NCBI RefSeq assembly: GCF_000231115.1 | Contig: NW_006889860.1 | Location: 1 to 15,732, forward strand | DNA: 15,732 nt | Direction: 5' to 3' | Source: Vittaforma corneae ATCC 50505 | Taxonomy: Eukaryota; Microsporidia; Nosematidae | Part shown: positions 14,919-15,732 of the stretch, in pieces | Layout: every line of letters begins with the position of its first letter | Position numbering within the stretch: the first letter of the stretch is position 1 | The notes under the pieces: model-generated | Databases searched by the model: none | Told to the model about the DNA's origin: nothing | What the model saw: the letters and a program-made list of their open reading frames with translations, nothing else | Program-made: the position numbers and the translations under genes

Positions 14919-15502
14919 TTCAAAAGTCGGACTGCTTATAGGTGATCTGATCATGACTATACAGTGCTTATCAGACTCACTCTTCTGATTAGTGCTTAAA
15001 TAAATGCAAACCAACTGTATGTTTTGTCACAGGCTTTATAATTTAACCATTATATCTATGTATACTCCATACAATATCCTGCCACAGCTGTTATGGGATA
15101 ATATGCTTGTATTCTGCACTGGCACGGGATGATCGATAGCATACTCAAACCACTTCCATTCAACTGGATTGCACAAAGAATATAGTAGAGCATCTATTGT
15201 TGGTGAGCTGTGTACTAAATGCCACTCCAATGCTATTTATCCAACGGACTACATTTATCACAATCTGAAGTGATTGCACTGGAATGATTTAATATGACAT
15301 GCTTGACATCTATCAATATACTAAGAATTTTTAAGCACAGTCTTTGAGCTGTAGGACTTACTCACAAAGATTTATCAGCATTGTCAATATGCAACATTGG
15401 CAGCAAGTACTTTCTTTCTTGTAGCAAAGCTTATATATGCCACTGTGATTTTCCTGTCAAAATTCAAACAATTTAATTAATTTAAAAATTTTTTAACTCA
15501 TA

Positions 15503-15507
15503 CCCTA
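15503..15507 (+). promoter_or_regulatory. CCCTA start-proximal box of the last gene
   Basis: CCCTA directly abuts the ATG at 15508, the tightest spacing of the seven boxes. It helps identify this start although the gene is cut by the window end. Confidence 0.5.
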
Positions 15508-15732
15508 ATGGATATTGTACAAACGAGAAAGACATACAAAACAATCTGCATTCTAGTTGCATTTGTGGGAGCTACACTTCTTAGCACATCCAGTGGAGTT
15601 AATCCAGATTTTGGAGGCATTCAAAGCCCCGATCCAGTTGGGTATGAGGCTTGTACATATCAAAGGTGTTATGAGGATAGTGACAATGGATTTTCACTTC
15701 TCGAAGACATTACATCTCTTCCTAATGTGATA
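15508..15732 (+). CDS. secreted or membrane protein, 5' part only
   Basis: An open frame of 75 codons runs from ATG 15508 to the window edge with no stop. The N-terminus has a basic segment (RKTYK) and then a hydrophobic stretch TICILVAFVGATLL (about residues 12-25) ending in small residues, which suits a signal peptide or signal anchor. After it comes a Gly/Pro/Asp-rich segment with two cysteines spaced CTYQRC (48-53) and an acidic region. No family can be named from this part. The CCCTA box abutting the ATG and the secretion signal make it a real gene. It diverges from the trefoil gene across the 1.47-kb spacer. A spore-wall or other surface role would fit the setting but is only a guess. 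Confidence 0.75.
   Translation, partial: MDIVQTRKTYKTICILVAFVGATLLSTSSGVNPDFGGIQSPDPVGYEACTYQRCYEDSDNGFSLLEDITSLPNVI

Larger units (their letters stand above)
14040..15507. other. gene-poor divergent region with fragmentary ORFs
   Basis: This 1.47-kb spacer is the longest in the window. No convincing gene was found. Fragments worth noting are a plus-strand ATG frame 14501-14698 (65 codons), an overlapping plus-strand frame 14670-14918, and a minus-strand frame 15036-15230 without ATG. None carries a domain I recognise. Small repeats include AGTGCTTA at 14963-14970 and 14991-14998, with a 6-bp hairpin (14970-14975/14984-14989) between the copies. A decayed gene or mobile element is possible but not shown. 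Confidence 0.5.

Noticed and set aside
1..15732. CRISPR arrays, bacterial operons, ribosome binding sites or insertion sequences
   Set aside because: No repeat-spacer arrays, Shine-Dalgarno-based gene clusters or transposase genes with terminal repeats were seen; the content is eukaryotic.

Overview
The window is AT-rich eukaryotic nuclear DNA with small, mostly intron-free genes at high density. The best reading is a microsporidian or a close relative (Opisthosporidia/early fungi). The gene set fits a chitin-walled, spore-forming parasite: a secreted GH37 trehalase, a fungal-type protein O-mannosyltransferase with MIR repeats, a Chs4/Skt5-type chitin synthase activator and a secreted ricin-B-like beta-trefoil protein. 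Seven of the genes also carry a CCCTT/CCCTA box 2-20 nt before the ATG, which resembles the CCC-type start signals described for microsporidia. Several genes have AATAAA at or overlapping the stop codon. The species cannot be named from the sequence alone.

Layout. 1-2735: a small thioredoxin (+) converges on a secreted trehalase (-). 2736-5643: a WBP2-like GRAM-domain protein (-) diverges from a protein O-mannosyltransferase (+). 5755-5859: tRNA-Ile(UAU) with a 31-nt intron. 6014-7687: an unrecognised nuclear-looking protein (-). 7688-8603: about 0.9 kb with no gene but with six successive hairpins (8001-8340), a candidate structured ncRNA. 8604-9961: a short protein resembling the C-terminal domain of RNA polymerase III subunit RPC4 (+) converges on a TEX264-like ER membrane protein (-). 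10293-11050: tRNA-Ser(UGA) and a three-finger CCCH protein very like the N-terminus of ZC3H11A (+). 11140-14039: three minus-strand genes, namely Chs4-like, an unknown with no upstream ATG, and the beta-trefoil protein. 14040-15507: about 1.5 kb of gene-poor sequence with a 24-bp imperfect palindrome and fragmentary ORFs. 15508-15732: the 5' end of a secreted or membrane protein cut by the window edge.

How the genes may fit together. Trehalase (spore osmolyte breakdown), the O-mannosyltransferase (glycosylation of secreted wall or polar-tube proteins), the chitin synthase activator (endospore wall) and the trefoil protein (spore surface or host contact) all suit spore building or germination, but nothing here shows co-regulation. 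TEX264-like (ER-phagy in animals), RPC4-like (Pol III) and ZC3H11A-like (mRNA export) are housekeeping factors in strongly reduced form. The most useful leads are the hairpin cluster, the CCCTW start box, the minimal TEX264 homologue and the secreted trefoil protein with an Arg-rich nuclear-localisation-like motif.
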